A DNA stretch of 64,000 nucleotides from Acidobacteriaceae bacterium KBS 89 (GCA_000381605.1 KB906755.1:682001-746000), one strand, 5' to 3'; counted from the first letter of the stretch, positions 1 to 9,771 are shown. The notes: generated from the sequence alone by a model not told the origin. Numbers and translations are program-made.

Positions 1-109
1 CATCCAGAATCGAGAATCGGTATTGTGTTGCGAATAACGACAGCGTTCATGGGCCTAGGAAGACCACCAGACCACACGGTGCTATCCCACCTCGCGAAAG
101 TCAGACAGG

Positions 110-2164
110 ATGCCAGAACCGCCGGCTCTCCACCCCCCAGCGTTAACTCCCCGTATCACCAACCTCATCGCTGCAGCTCTCCTCGCCGTCATGGCGATCC
201 TGCTCGTCACCTCCGTGCGCCAGCAGTCCCAGACCTTCGATGAATCGACGCATCTCTTCGCCGGCTTCGAATACTGGAAGCACGCCGACTTCGGCAGAAA
301 TCCCGAACACCCACCCTTCGTAAAACTCCTCGCCTCCCTCCCTCTCGTCTCAATGGGTCTCCATGAGCCCCCTGCCATCCCTGTTCCCTTCTTCAAAGCT
401 CAGGACTTCATCAATGGCACGCAACTCCTCTACACCGCCGATGCAGACGCAATTCTGTTCCGCGGCCGTCTCATGATCGCTATCTTCAGCCTCGCCCTCG
501 GCCTGCTCGTCTTCCTCGCTACCAAAAAAATCTTCGGCCCCCTCGCCGCAGTTATCGCAATCCTCCTCTTCGCCTTTGAACCCAACCTGCTCGCCAACGG
601 TGCCCTCGTCACCACCGACATGGCTCTCGCCCTCTTCCTCTTCGCCTCCGTCTACACCTTCTATCGCTTCTGCAACAAACCCTCCGCTGCCAGTCTCACA
701 CTCTGCGCCGTCGCAACATCACTCGGCATCGTCGCCAAACACTCTGGCGTCCTCATCTTCCCCACACTGGTCCTCCTCGCTCTCACCGACCTCCTCCTGC
801 CTGCCTCCGGCTCGCACATCTCCGCCCCGAATTTCTCCGAAAAGCCCGGCGCCACGTACGACAGGAAACGCCAGCTTCGACAACTCGGCTTAGCTCTCCT
901 CGCCGTCGCCGTCTTCAGCTATGTCGTCCTCTGGGCCTTCTATGGCTTCCGCTACGCCGCGCGGCCCGGCCAGTTGCAAATCGCCCCGCCACTCTCCGCA
1001 TACGTCGAAATCCTCACCCACTCGCTCCAGCGCACCGTCATCGAGTTCCTCGCCCGTCATCATCTTCTCCCCGAAGCCTATCTATATGGCTGGGTCGACA
1101 TCCTTTTCAGCCAGGGCACCCGTCCGAGCTTTATCTTTGGTCATCTGTACAGCACCAGCAAGTGGTTCTTCTTCCCTGCAGTCTTCCTCCTCAAAACCAC
1201 GAGCACGCTCATGCTCTTTCTTCTCTTCCTGCCCTTCGCCCGCATCTACGGGCGACGTCGTGAACTCATCTTCTTCTCCTTCCCTATTGCGTTCTTCCTT
1301 ATCGCCGCCTTCACCTCTCACATCAACATGGGTGTCCGCTACCTTCTTCCCATCTACCCCTTCTGCATCGTCCTCGCCTCTGCCGCCGCGGCCGCGCTCT
1401 TCACGCGCTCAGTTGTCGGCAAGGTCGCCGTCGCCGCTCTGCTTCTCCTCACCGTCTTCTCGTCGCTCCACTCCTACCCGAACTTCCTCGCCTACTCGAA
1501 CGAGCTCTTCGGTGGACCCACCCACACCTATCGCTTCGCCACCGACTCCAACGCCGATTGGGGACAGGGCCTCAAGTGGACAAAAACCTATCTCGAGCAG
1601 CACCCCGACGACAACTGCTGGTTCGACTACTACGGCAACCCCAGGGTCGACCTCTCCTACTACGGCATTCATTGCAAGCCGCTGTTGGGCGGTTTTGCGC
1701 ACGTGGTCGGCATGGGAGGCGTACCCGTCCCATCCACCATCAGTGGCACCGTGCTCGTCAGCTCCACTGAAACCAATGGCCTCCTATGGGGTCCCGACAA
1801 CCTCAACCCCTATCAGCTCTTCCACGATCGCGTCCCCGACGCGACCATCGGCAACATCATCTTCGTCTATCGAGGAACCTTCAACGTCCCACTTCTCGCC
1901 GCTGAGTCAAACGCCGCAGCCGCCACCGGCCTTCTACGTCAGGGCCGAATCCCGGAAGCACTGGCTCTGGCGCAAACCGCCGTCCAGCAGGCCCCCGACC
2001 AAGCCGACGTCAACTTCGTCCTTGGACAGGCACTGCTCGCATCAGGCCGAATCCCGGAGGGCAAGCAAGCCATGGCCACAGCTCTCCGCCTCGCCCGCGC
2101 GAATCATCCCGACTATCAGGCGGACCTGATCAGGCAGCTTGAGCACCTCCAGGATCACCCCTGA
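110..2164 (+). CDS. GT39-type membrane glycosyltransferase with C-terminal TPR
   Basis: 684 residues, close to the usual size of dolichyl-phosphate-mannose/ArnT-type transferases, which move a sugar from a polyprenyl-phosphate carrier to an acceptor on the outer face of the inner membrane. After one N-terminal membrane helix (about 16-36) comes the loop QTFDESTHLFAGFEYW, whose Asp-Glu pair fits the catalytic acid site of this superfamily. About ten hydrophobic helices follow up to residue 460, then a soluble domain. The last 70 residues (ALALAQTAVQQAPDQADVNF onward) read as two TPR-like helical hairpins, often seen at the end of acidobacterial members. The ribosome site before the ATG is weak, so the exact start is uncertain. 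Acceptor and sugar cannot be told from sequence. The gene stands alone with no glycan genes beside it. Confidence 0.8.
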   Translation: MPEPPALHPPALTPRITNLIAAALLAVMAILLVTSVRQQSQTFDESTHLFAGFEYWKHADFGRNPEHPPFVKLLASLPLVSMGLHEPPAIPVPFFKAQDFINGTQLLYTADADAILFRGRLMIAIFSLALGLLVFLATKKIFGPLAAVIAILLFAFEPNLLANGALVTTDMALALFLFASVYTFYRFCNKPSAASLTLCAVATSLGIVAKHSGVLIFPTLVLLALTDLLLPASGSHISAPNFSEKPGATYDRKRQLRQLGLALLAVAVFSYVVLWAFYGFRYAARPGQLQIAPPLSAYVEILTHSLQRTVIEFLARHHLLPEAYLYGWVDILFSQGTRPSFIFGHLYSTSKWFFFPAVFLLKTTSTLMLFLLFLPFARIYGRRRELIFFSFPIAFFLIAAFTSHINMGVRYLLPIYPFCIVLASAAAAALFTRSVVGKVAVAALLLLTVFSSLHSYPNFLAYSNELFGGPTHTYRFATDSNADWGQGLKWTKTYLEQHPDDNCWFDYYGNPRVDLSYYGIHCKPLLGGFAHVVGMGGVPVPSTISGTVLVSSTETNGLLWGPDNLNPYQLFHDRVPDATIGNIIFVYRGTFNVPLLAAESNAAAATGLLRQGRIPEALALAQTAVQQAPDQADVNFVLGQALLASGRIPEGKQAMATALRLARANHPDYQADLIRQLEHLQDHP

Positions 2165-2292
2165 CCCAGACACCCGAAAAATATATTTCTAAAATGTGGC
2201 GTGTTTTTCGCCTGAAAAAGCCACCATCTTTTTGACCACAATTACCATGCATTTCACCACGATTTCACCATCAAAACACCACAACGAACGCC

Positions 2293-2347
2293 CGGTTTTT
2301 CCCCAACCCCCATCAAAAAAGCGCCCGAAAAACCGTAAAAACCGGTT
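2293..2347 (-). terminator. A/T-rich hairpin region after the BON gene
   Basis: Downstream of the minus-strand BON gene, AACCG (2343-2347 on the minus strand) can pair with CGGTT (2331-2335) around an A/T loop and is followed by TTTC. A second pair, CGGTTTTTC (2293-2301) with GAAAAACCG (2327-2335), overlaps it. The U tract is short, so this is a weak candidate. Confidence 0.35.
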
Positions 2348-2382
2348 CATCGGACGCTCTAAATTTTTTTCTAAAAAATTCG

Positions 2383-3651
2383 CTACCGCACAACGTAATA
2401 AGCCGGCCCGTAATACGGGTACGGATAATAGCCCGGCGGAGGTGGTGGTGGAGGATAACGCCGCTGCATCTGTGGCTGCTGCTGGGGCTGCGGCAACCCT
2501 GCACCCAACCGATTCAGCTCAGTTTGCGACACCGTCGTAACATCCGCAGGCTGAGTGAGATGGAAGGTCACGATGGCCTCAGCGGGAATCGCCGCCTCAC
2601 CCTTGCCCGACGCAGAAGAGACACCCAGACCAGCAACACCACCGATCCCGGCACCGACGGCAGCACCAACGCCGCCGCCCGCCACAGCACCAATCAACGC
2701 CCCGACACTCGCTAGTCCAATTGTGTTCCCAACTGTATTCCCCGTCTTATCAACACCTTGATGCCACCAAAAGTCCGTGGCAATCGGATAGGTCCTGCCG
2801 CCAAACGTCACACTCGTCAATTGCAACTTCAGCTCGCCCTTGCCACCCAACTGACCGGCGGTATGTGCTTCAACTACAGTCCCTTGGAAGGTAGCGCCAC
2901 GCGGAACAGCAATGGAACCACCAGCCACAACATCGCTCAAAACGACCCCATCAAACCCAGTACCTGGCGCCGTACTCTTGCTGTTCATCCCTTCGTTGAT
3001 TCGCACACGCAAGGTTGAGCCACTCGGAACGACAACAGCATCTCCCCCTTTTTGTTCAACATAAGGCTGTTGAGGATACTGAGAGGGATATGGTTGCCGA
3101 TACGGGGGGCGGCCATATGGAGACGGGTACTGCCCCGATTGCTGAGGCGGATACTGCCCTGCAGCCGGAGGCGGTGGGGACTGCCCCTGCTGCGGGGGAG
3201 CACCAGTCTGCGCAGCTCCAGGATTCTGTGTCTGAACAGCCGGATTCTGCCCCTGCGGAGGCGCCAGAGTGCCATCGGACTGCAGGTTTGGGTTCGTCCC
3301 TGCCTGCTGTTGCGAATCGCTGTCCGCCGGCGCAGCAACCCCAATCGTCAACTGATCGACGACCTTCTGGACACCCGGCGCGCTCGCGGCCAAATGCTCA
3401 GCCAAATCTCTCGAGGGCTCATCCCGCACTGTCCCATTCAATGTCACAGTGCCATAGACCGTGGTCGACGTAATCGATTGGTCCGCCAGTTCTGGTGCAC
3501 CGGCAAGCGCCTTCAGAACATTGGCCTCAATCTGCGCATCCGGCAGGGTCGCCGGCTTCGTTTGGGCCAAACAAGCATTACTGCCCACAAGCAAACCTGC
3601 CATGAAAAGCGCTGCTGTAAAAAATCGTGAAAAGGGTTTGCTCAACTCCAT
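2383..3651 (-). CDS. exported BON-domain protein with Pro/Gln linker and glycine zipper
   Basis: 422 residues. The start is the ATG at 3651, because GGAGGAG lies a few bases upstream; an in-frame GTG at 3666 overlaps that site. Residues 1-30 form a signal peptide ending near NACLAQ. A BON domain follows (about 36-105: IEANVLKALAG, VTLNGTV), a fold that usually binds lipid or anchors to the envelope. Next is a Pro/Gln/Tyr-rich spacer of about 90 residues and a beta-rich segment (VVVPSGSTLRVRINEGMNSK). A Gly/Ala glycine-zipper stretch (ALIGAVAGGGVGAAVGAGIG) could insert in or pack on a membrane. The tail is Pro/Tyr-rich (PPPPPPGYYPYPYYGPAYY). An envelope role is likely, but no specific function can be given. 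It is transcribed alone and away from the tRNA gene. Confidence 0.75.
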   Translation of the reverse strand: MELSKPFSRFFTAALFMAGLLVGSNACLAQTKPATLPDAQIEANVLKALAGAPELADQSITSTTVYGTVTLNGTVRDEPSRDLAEHLAASAPGVQKVVDQLTIGVAAPADSDSQQQAGTNPNLQSDGTLAPPQGQNPAVQTQNPGAAQTGAPPQQGQSPPPPAAGQYPPQQSGQYPSPYGRPPYRQPYPSQYPQQPYVEQKGGDAVVVPSGSTLRVRINEGMNSKSTAPGTGFDGVVLSDVVAGGSIAVPRGATFQGTVVEAHTAGQLGGKGELKLQLTSVTFGGRTYPIATDFWWHQGVDKTGNTVGNTIGLASVGALIGAVAGGGVGAAVGAGIGGVAGLGVSSASGKGEAAIPAEAIVTFHLTQPADVTTVSQTELNRLGAGLPQPQQQPQMQRRYPPPPPPPGYYPYPYYGPAYYVVR

Positions 3652-3793
3652 ACTCTCCTCCGCCACCTGCTGAACGATACGCTGTTTCGTACGTAACGTC
3701 CTATGGATGCAGACTCATCTTTCAGAAAAAAGTCGCTCAGAGTCCGCTTCGAGATGGGCAATGCCCACCCACGATCACACAGGCCGACGACAA

Positions 3794-3822
3794 TTGACCT
3801 TCCCAATCTATAACGGTATATT
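3794..3822 (+). promoter_or_regulatory. promoter of the initiator tRNA gene
   Basis: TTGACC (3794-3799) and TATATT (3817-3822) are separated by exactly 17 bp, a near-consensus sigma-70 promoter. The expected start, 6-7 bases past the -10 box, falls at 3828-3829. That is the first base or two of the mature tRNA, leaving essentially no 5' leader. Confidence 0.8.
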
Positions 3823-3827
3823 TAAAG

Positions 3828-3904
<77 letters not shown>

Positions 3905-3918
3905 TTTAGCAACATCGA

Positions 3919-3961
3919 GGGCAATTCTGGGGCAAGCTAACCCGAATTGCCCTTTGTTTTT
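3919..3961 (+). terminator. intrinsic terminator of the tRNA gene
   Basis: GGGCAATTC (3919-3927) pairs perfectly with GAATTGCCC (3944-3952), with an inner GGG/CCC extension, and is followed by TTTGTTTTT. This is a textbook rho-independent terminator 15 bases after the tRNA. Confidence 0.9.
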
Positions 3962-4423
3962 GCTATCCAGTCATCTCCCTTCGGCTCCGAGGAATTCCGG
4001 TTGCCAAATTGTCTCCCACCACGAAACAGGCCCGGCAAGGTAAAGAGAGGCGGAAAATTCCCCTGGAGCAGCAAGGAGTGGCTGCCGGTCACACCACTGA
4101 GATTTGCTCGGCTACTGTCAGGCGAAGGGACACGGCGTCGATGTGATTGTCGTCCAAAGCGTATCCGCAATCTTCCAGTGTCGGCGCGGGGTTCGATGAT
4201 CCTAGTATCCGCCTGCATGTGCCAGTCTCTTCACAGCATCGGTGGCGATAGCTTGGGTCTGGAAGGACGACGTTTACTAGTAGGCGAGGATGCGGGCGTC
4301 TTCCTCGTAAGAGCGTGCGTTCGGGAAGCTCAGGGGATATGGCGGCAGTAATTGAAGCCTTGGTGAAGGCCCTGACGGGAGGTGATTCGTCGTTGCCCAA
4401 CCGCACTTATGTTTCCGGTGCAA
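3962..4423. other. no gene recognised
   Basis: About 460 bases between the tRNA terminator and the broken Crp-type gene. Reading frames exist on both strands but none has a convincing ribosome site or a family I recognise. One minus-strand stretch (about 4110-4200, containing LDDNHIDAV) faintly resembles a response-regulator receiver interrupted by stops and frame changes. It may be a decayed gene and is not called. Confidence 0.4.
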
Positions 4424-5145
4424 TTATGTTCCGACTCGCAGCAGCTCTTCCAGCTTGAGCACCACGACACTGCCCCGGCTCTTCTTCACCAGCCCATCCC
4501 GCTGCCAAACCCGCATCAGTCGGCTCACCGTGAAGATGGTCACATGCGCCTCGTCTGCCTCCTCGTTTCGGATATGCAGCTCCATACCGTCGCCAGCCGG
4601 ATGTCCTATCCCTTTCGCCAGAACACACAGCACCTGGGCCAACCGCTGTGGAGCCGAGTCACACAGCGCGGCGAGGTGTAGGCCACGGTACATCGCCATG
4701 TAGTCGTACCCCAGCAGCAGCGCATTCTCCACTAATCGCGGGTACTTCACCGCCACAGCCCTAGCCGTGGACCGATCCCAAACCAGTGCGGAACTATGCT
4801 GCGCCGCCTTCGCGCCTTCCGTACTCAGGACGTAGCGCACCGGCTCGGGCATAAACGCCGACCAGCCGATGATCCGCCCCGGCGTAACCCAGCCTATGAC
4901 GGCCTTCGTTCCTTGCGGGGATGTGGTGAACGCACGGGCGCTTCCCTCCAGGATCAGGAACGGTTGGTCGGCGTGCTCTCCCTCGTTGGTTTCACGGAAT
5001 TCGCCGCGAATCGCCGGAAGCTGGCAGCAGCTACTATTTCCTCGACATCGGCCACACTCAGCCTTCGAATAACGAGGGCTTCAGCTTGGTCACCAATGCA
5101 ACGGCACGAGATCGGCGTCATGCCGGTTTTTGCCTTCGAGTCCAT
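4424..5145 (-). pseudogene. Crp/Fnr-family regulator, frameshifted
   Basis: Two minus-strand frames together give a full-length Crp/Fnr protein of about 240 residues. The first (5145 to about 4990) starts MDSKAKTGMTPISCRCIGD and enters the cyclic-nucleotide-binding fold (FRRFAANSV). It stops soon after AAACC at 4988-4992. Restoring one base there continues smoothly as TNEGEHADQPFLILEGSARA, then AVIGWVTPGRIIGWSAFMPE, into the second frame, which holds the C-terminal helix-turn-helix (TIFTVSRLMRVWQRDGLVKK). Members of this family bind a small molecule or Fe-S cluster and recognise palindromic DNA. A single-base loss in a short A run could be real decay or a sequencing error. The rest of the gene shows no further damage, which makes an error quite possible. 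Confidence 0.85.
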
Positions 5146-5765
5146 GCACCCTCCTCGGCGACTTAGTGAATCATGGTTGGAGCAGATGCCTCCGGGTGAG
5201 ATGGAAGTATTGTTTCATTTTGCTGCATGAAGTGGAGAATGAGGAATTCTTCACCATTTCACCCAAGTCGCCGACCCACGATTCGAAATTGGCGATGTGC
5301 ACGAAAAACGGGGTTTTGGGAAACTACGATCCCCCCACATCCGGAACTTGCCGAAAACCCGACTTCGCGGGCACAACGGGGCGTTCACCGTTATAAACGC
5401 CATCAGCGGAATCCTGCCTGAGCCGAGCTACTTCCATGGTCCCGTTTGGAACAATCAATGAATATCCTAATGGCACTGGCCGGAACTGCTGGCGAAGGGC
5501 ATTGAACATTGCGGCCTATGCGAATGGCTAATCCCGGCGGCTCGGACTGTACAGAAAGAAACCAGGAAATGGCGGCACAAGTCCATGCAAAACAGAGAAT
5601 CTGGAAATTGAAACAAGACTGGGCGTAAAATACCGGTCCATCAGTTGCGATAAACCCGGACGGTGCTGTGCCGTCCGGCTGCCCATTCCCGCGGATCACA
5701 TACGGAGTGTGCATCCGCAAACCATCCGAATTAAGCAGGCTAGGTGCGCCTGCATAGGAGGACTG
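5146..5765. other. intergenic region with one repeat copy
   Basis: 620 bases between the divergently transcribed Crp-type gene and the lactonase. Apart from the dispersed repeat at 5297-5372 I recognise no gene. The promoters of both flanking genes should lie here, but no strong -35/-10 pair stands out. Confidence 0.5.
5297..5372. repeat. dispersed near-palindromic repeat, copy 1
   Basis: Left arm GTGCACGAAAAACGGGGTTT followed by TGGGAAACTACGA, a variable centre, then right arm AACTTGCCGAAAACCCGACT. The reverse complement of the right arm resembles the left arm, so the element is close to an inverted repeat. The 33-base left arm is nearly identical to copy 2 at 7194, and a diverged copy lies at 14153. 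Confidence 0.8.
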
Positions 5766-7070
5766 ATGGAATCAATAAAAAATGCACAACTCGGCGGATT
5801 CGAAAGTACATTTTCGCGCCGCAACTTTCTCACGGGCGCCGCGGCGCTTACTGCCGTCGCAAGTGTGCCAAAAGCTTTTGGCCAACAGCCAACCGGCGCC
5901 CCGCGCGGAACGGTTTGGCTTTACATCAGTACCTACACGCCGAACGGGAAGGGAATTTACTTATGCCAGCTCGATCTTCACACGGGGAAGTTAGAGGTCT
6001 TGAGACCCGTAGCTCCGGCTTTGCCGGCGTCGGGAACGACCCCATCCACAGCGAGTCCATCTACGATTGCTCTTGATCCGACGCGGACGCACCTGTATGC
6101 CGGAAATGAATACGGGCCGCCCGGCGCCGTGACCGCCTATTCGATCGACCGGTTCACAGGCAATCTGTCGCTGATGAATGGCCAGCCCACCGCGGGAGCT
6201 CCGGCTCATGTCAGCGTTGACCAACGCGGCAGGTATCTCTTCTCCGCCGAATACTCAGGCGGCTGGTTCGAAGTCTTCCCAATTTTGGTAGGTGGGTCGC
6301 TCGGGCCTGCGGTGTTTCAGCAGCAGGATCTCGATCACGTTGGGCCGACGACTGCCACCAACGCGCCTCCGGGGAGTTTCGCGATCAGCGCTCATGAGGG
6401 ACCGAATGGCCACCCGCATCAGATGGAGACGGATCCCTCGAATCAATGGGTTGTGGGCACCGATGCGGGGCAGGACCGGATTTACGTATGGAAGCTGACC
6501 ACGGGAGCCACTCCGCCCCTGACTCCGGCTGCGACACCCTTCGTGAACGCGCCTCCGGGCGATGGACCCCGGCACTTCGCATTCCACCCCAATGGCGTTT
6601 GGATGTACTCCATTCAGGAAGAAGCGTCCACCATCATGTTCTGGCATTTCAATCCCGCTACAGGAGCTCTTTCGGCACAAGAGATCATCCCTAGCGTGCC
6701 GCCGGGATTCACCGGTACGGACTTCACGTCGGAGATCCGCGTCTCCGCCGACGGTAACTTCGTCTACGGTGCAAACCGCTTGAGCGACACTATTGGCGTT
6801 TTCTCAGTCGGCCGCGATGGCACGCTTACTCAGATAAGCCACGCTTCAACGCTCGGGGATTATCCAAGAATATTCACTATCGATCCCTCCGGACGGTTCA
6901 TCGTGTGTGGTAATCAGCGCGCCGACAACGTTACGACTTTCAGGGTTAACCCAGGACAGGGCAACCCGTCCCAAGATCATGGGGACGAGGAGCACGGTCC
7001 TGGCTCACTGACCTTCACGGGTGATTACACGCCCGTCGGAAGTCCGTCAGGTATGGTGTTTTTGATTTAA
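5766..7070 (+). CDS. Tat-exported lactonase, 6-phosphogluconolactonase-like (YbhE/Pgl fold)
   Basis: 434 residues from the ATG at 5766, chosen because AGGAGG ends five bases upstream; an in-frame ATG at 5709 lacks a ribosome site. Residues 15-40 are a twin-arginine signal (FSRRNFLTGAAALTAVASVP), so the protein is exported folded. The rest is a seven-bladed propeller of the lactonase family (PF10282). It shows blade-like repeats with YISTYT, HLYAGNEYGPPGAV, GPRHFAFHPNGVWMYSIQEE, SEIRVSADGNFVYGANR and FTIDPSGRFIVCGNQ. Cytoplasmic relatives hydrolyse 6-phosphogluconolactone. An exported member more likely acts on other sugar lactones or muconolactone-type substrates, which is inference. It is monocistronic, and a repeat copy lies on either side. 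Confidence 0.85.
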   Translation: MESIKNAQLGGFESTFSRRNFLTGAAALTAVASVPKAFGQQPTGAPRGTVWLYISTYTPNGKGIYLCQLDLHTGKLEVLRPVAPALPASGTTPSTASPSTIALDPTRTHLYAGNEYGPPGAVTAYSIDRFTGNLSLMNGQPTAGAPAHVSVDQRGRYLFSAEYSGGWFEVFPILVGGSLGPAVFQQQDLDHVGPTTATNAPPGSFAISAHEGPNGHPHQMETDPSNQWVVGTDAGQDRIYVWKLTTGATPPLTPAATPFVNAPPGDGPRHFAFHPNGVWMYSIQEEASTIMFWHFNPATGALSAQEIIPSVPPGFTGTDFTSEIRVSADGNFVYGANRLSDTIGVFSVGRDGTLTQISHASTLGDYPRIFTIDPSGRFIVCGNQRADNVTTFRVNPGQGNPSQDHGDEEHGPGSLTFTGDYTPVGSPSGMVFLI

Positions 7071-7193
7071 CGTGGTGTCCATGGAGCAGCCAAGACTAGA
7101 CGATTGATCCCGATAAACGCCCTTGCGTTGAGTAATGTCTGGTTTGTCGGCAAACCGGAAACAATCCTAACGCTGGGGGCTTGTCACTTTGTA

Positions 7194-7279
7194 GTGCACG
7201 AAAAACGGGGTTTTGGGAAACTACGACCCTATACAGAGTGAACTTGCCGAAAACCCGACTTTTCGGGCGGCTCGGCAAG
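7194..7279. repeat. dispersed near-palindromic repeat, copy 2
   Basis: GTGCACGAAAAACGGGGTTT then TGGGAAACTACGA, a short variable centre, and AACTTGCCGAAAACCCGACT. It matches copy 1 (5297) almost base for base in both arms and lies just beyond the stop codon of the minus-strand regulator ending at 7286. Confidence 0.85.
7243..7279 (-). terminator. hairpin inside repeat copy 2, possible terminator
   Basis: CTTGCCGA (7243-7250) pairs perfectly with TCGGCAAG (7272-7279), and inside it CCCGA (7254-7258) pairs with TCGGG (7263-7267). Read on the minus strand, the inner hairpin is followed by TTTTC seven bases past the regulator's stop codon. It could end transcription, though the U tract is short. 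Confidence 0.5.
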
Positions 7280-7285
7280 AGCCGT

Positions 7286-9571
7286 CTAGCGGTCAACGTT
7301 GTCCAGCACCCAGATGTTACCGGAGTCCTGGGCTACAGTCACCACGAGACGATCCTGCGTAAGAGAGAGGGCTATCAAGGGAATGAATTTCGGAACCATC
7401 TGGCTGGGACTGTCCAGCGCGGTAACGGGGAAGGGATCGCCCAGCGGTTTGCCTCGGACGGGGTCGAAGCGTATCGCCCAGACATTGAAAAAGCCGCTGC
7501 GTGCGGAGAGGAAATAAATCATCTTCCCGTCGGGAGACCAGTGAGGCTTGTCGTCCCAGCGTTTGCCGTCGGTGATGCGAATCCATGGGCCGCCGGATGC
7601 AGGGCTGACATAGATTTCGGATGCGGAGGGTTGGTTGTTGTACTTCGGGATGGCTTCGAAGACGATCCAGCGCTCGTCGGGAGAGAAGCGGGCCTGGTAG
7701 AGATCGTAAGCAGCGTCGGAGAGGAGACTTCGCGCCACGGCGTTTCCACGAGGCATATCGGCCAGAGGCAACACAGCGATCTCTTCCCTGCCTGTGTCCT
7801 GGTTCGTTTGTGATATGAGGAGCGAGTTGCTCTTCCTCGACCAGTCAGAAATTTTGAGCAGCGCGTGAGTAGGTGGGGCGAGCGGTTCTTCGTTGCGGCT
7901 CCGGCTTGACCATTCCATGAACTGCATCACGCCCGTCGAATGACTTACGCGTACGTATGCGAGGCGGTTGCTGTCGGGCGACCACTGCGCGTCGTAGCGG
8001 AGATCGGAATCGTCCGACACGACTGGAGTTTCCGGCCCGTCCGGGAGCGGAGACTCTGTGAGAACCCATCTGCCTGAGCGTGCGCTCGAAAAGGACAGCC
8101 TTTTACCGTCCGGAGAGAGGTTGTCCAGCCATGCCTCGACTCCAGGTGAAGTTATGGGTCGTCCCGGGCCGCTGACCCTGCCTTGGGTGGCATTGAAGGG
8201 AAAGAGCCAGGCTCGGACGTGATGCGATTGGTCCGTGAAGGTGAGTCGTTTCCCGTCGGGTGAAAGAGAGAATTCGGTATCATGCCCCGGACCAGTGGTC
8301 ACGCGTTCGATCGAAATAGCCCGTAAGGTTTGGGGATCAACCGTCATGCGCCATATGTTTCTCGCGCCGCGAAAAGTCCGCTCGAAGTAAATTGCTCTTC
8401 CGGAAGGCGCCCAGGAGAACTTGAAATCAAGCACCCAATCGAGGTCAGTGACGCGCCCCACTCGGCTTTTAACCGCGGCCACTTCCTCTATTTGCTGCAA
8501 CAGTTCCGGGGGAATCTCCGACTTTATAGGGGCGCCTCCGGAGACTGATCCCGTCCAAAATGTGGGTATTGGGTCGGAGTTGATCAAGGCGGAGATTCTC
8601 TTGCCATCGGGATGCCAGGCAGCGGACATTGCCATGACATGACAATTGGAGGCTAGTTGCGTTAAGACTTCACGGGGTGGCGCGCCTTCCAGATTGGCTA
8701 CGTAAAACCGGTTCAACCAGCCGAATTGAGTGGTCTGGAACAATATCTGCGTGCTGTCGGGCGACCAGTGGGGGTAGAAGCCGAAGGATGCGATCTTCCT
8801 TTTCATGCCCGCGCCGCCAAGCGCAGGCACAATAAACAAACCGCCGTCGCCTGCTTCGGAACGGTACGCAATGTATTTACCATCGGGCGACCAATCCGGC
8901 TGCCAGTTCTGGCCTGGTTCTTTAGTTATCTGCACAGGATCGCCGCCGCTGACCTGCTGGACCCAGATGTCGAATTTTCCGCCGCGGTTGGAGCTGTAGG
9001 CGATGAAGCGGCTATCGGGAGACCACGTGGCACCTACTTGCAGCCCTTCGTCGAAGGTGAGGCGCGTTAGCAATCGCTGCGCTGCAGGAGCCGAATCGTG
9101 CAGCCTTTTGTAGATGAGGATGCCTGCCGCCGCGAGCAGGACAATTGCACCGATCAGAATTGCCGAACGCGAAGCCCAATAGCGGTAGCCCGACTCATGC
9201 TTGGTCGCCGGCGGGGGAAGCGGCGGGGCAACTCCGTTGCCCTCCACAGGTGCGATGAAACGATATCCACGGCGAGGAAGAGTTTCGACAAACCGCGGGT
9301 TTTCCGCCGAGTCGCCCAGCACCTCGCGAATCTTGTTAATAGCTGTGTTCAGGTTGTGGTCGAGATCGACAAAAGTGTCGGGCCAAAGCTGGCTCTGTAA
9401 TTCCTCCCGCGTCACCACTTCACCGGGACGCTCCAGCAAGATGCTCAGCACCTGAAAGGGCTGGCCACTGAGTTTCAGCTTCGCGCCGGCCTTGCGCAAT
9501 TCGCCGGACCGAAGATCGACCTCGAAATTTCCAAAGCGTAGGAGTCGTAGATGGACATCAGTCTCTGGCAT
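7286..9571 (-). CDS. membrane-anchored winged-helix regulator with PD40 propeller
   Basis: 761 residues. Residues 8-110 are an OmpR/ToxR-type DNA-binding winged helix (FGNFEVDLRSGELRKAGAKL, VVTREELQSQLWP, FVETLPRRGYRFIAPVEG). A Pro-rich linker leads to one transmembrane helix (about 134-156, ILIGAIVLLAAAGILIYKRL). The rest is a periplasmic TolB/WD40-like propeller with repeated PD40 blades (WSPDSRFIAYSSNRGGKFDI, WSPDGKYIAYRSE, LSPDGKRLTFTDQ, FSPDERWIVFE, WSPDGKMIYFLSARSG). This is the CadC/ToxR layout: a one-component sensor reading the periplasm and binding DNA from the membrane. It is divergent from the protease gene at 9772 with 200 bases between, so that promoter is a likely target. A second member of the family lies at 11953 in mirror orientation. 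The ligand is unknown. Confidence 0.85.
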   Translation of the reverse strand: MPETDVHLRLLRFGNFEVDLRSGELRKAGAKLKLSGQPFQVLSILLERPGEVVTREELQSQLWPDTFVDLDHNLNTAINKIREVLGDSAENPRFVETLPRRGYRFIAPVEGNGVAPPLPPPATKHESGYRYWASRSAILIGAIVLLAAAGILIYKRLHDSAPAAQRLLTRLTFDEGLQVGATWSPDSRFIAYSSNRGGKFDIWVQQVSGGDPVQITKEPGQNWQPDWSPDGKYIAYRSEAGDGGLFIVPALGGAGMKRKIASFGFYPHWSPDSTQILFQTTQFGWLNRFYVANLEGAPPREVLTQLASNCHVMAMSAAWHPDGKRISALINSDPIPTFWTGSVSGGAPIKSEIPPELLQQIEEVAAVKSRVGRVTDLDWVLDFKFSWAPSGRAIYFERTFRGARNIWRMTVDPQTLRAISIERVTTGPGHDTEFSLSPDGKRLTFTDQSHHVRAWLFPFNATQGRVSGPGRPITSPGVEAWLDNLSPDGKRLSFSSARSGRWVLTESPLPDGPETPVVSDDSDLRYDAQWSPDSNRLAYVRVSHSTGVMQFMEWSSRSRNEEPLAPPTHALLKISDWSRKSNSLLISQTNQDTGREEIAVLPLADMPRGNAVARSLLSDAAYDLYQARFSPDERWIVFEAIPKYNNQPSASEIYVSPASGGPWIRITDGKRWDDKPHWSPDGKMIYFLSARSGFFNVWAIRFDPVRGKPLGDPFPVTALDSPSQMVPKFIPLIALSLTQDRLVVTVAQDSGNIWVLDNVDR

Positions 9572-9771
9572 CGCTTATGTCCTCGCAATCTTGGAGCGGC
9601 ACCCGATCACATACCCGGTGAGAGAACTCAGTAAACGACAGAGCAGAAATCAGTTAGGCGGTGAGATTCTTTCGACCCCTCATTGACTCGAATTTACCCG
9701 CTATCGATTGAGGTAATCCCACCAAAGCATCAATGTCGCTCCATCTCGCAACCCGCGAGAAGGAAGTCGAC

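Noticed and set aside
921..2129. A 402-codon Ser/Pro/Thr-rich plus-strand frame
   Set aside because: It is a shifted frame of the glycosyltransferase gene in high-GC DNA, with low-complexity composition and no ribosome site.
4089..4406. A possible response-regulator remnant on the minus strand
   Set aside because: Only a short stretch (LDDNHIDAV) is suggestive; the phospho-acceptor and HTH regions are not visible and stops interrupt the neighbouring frames.
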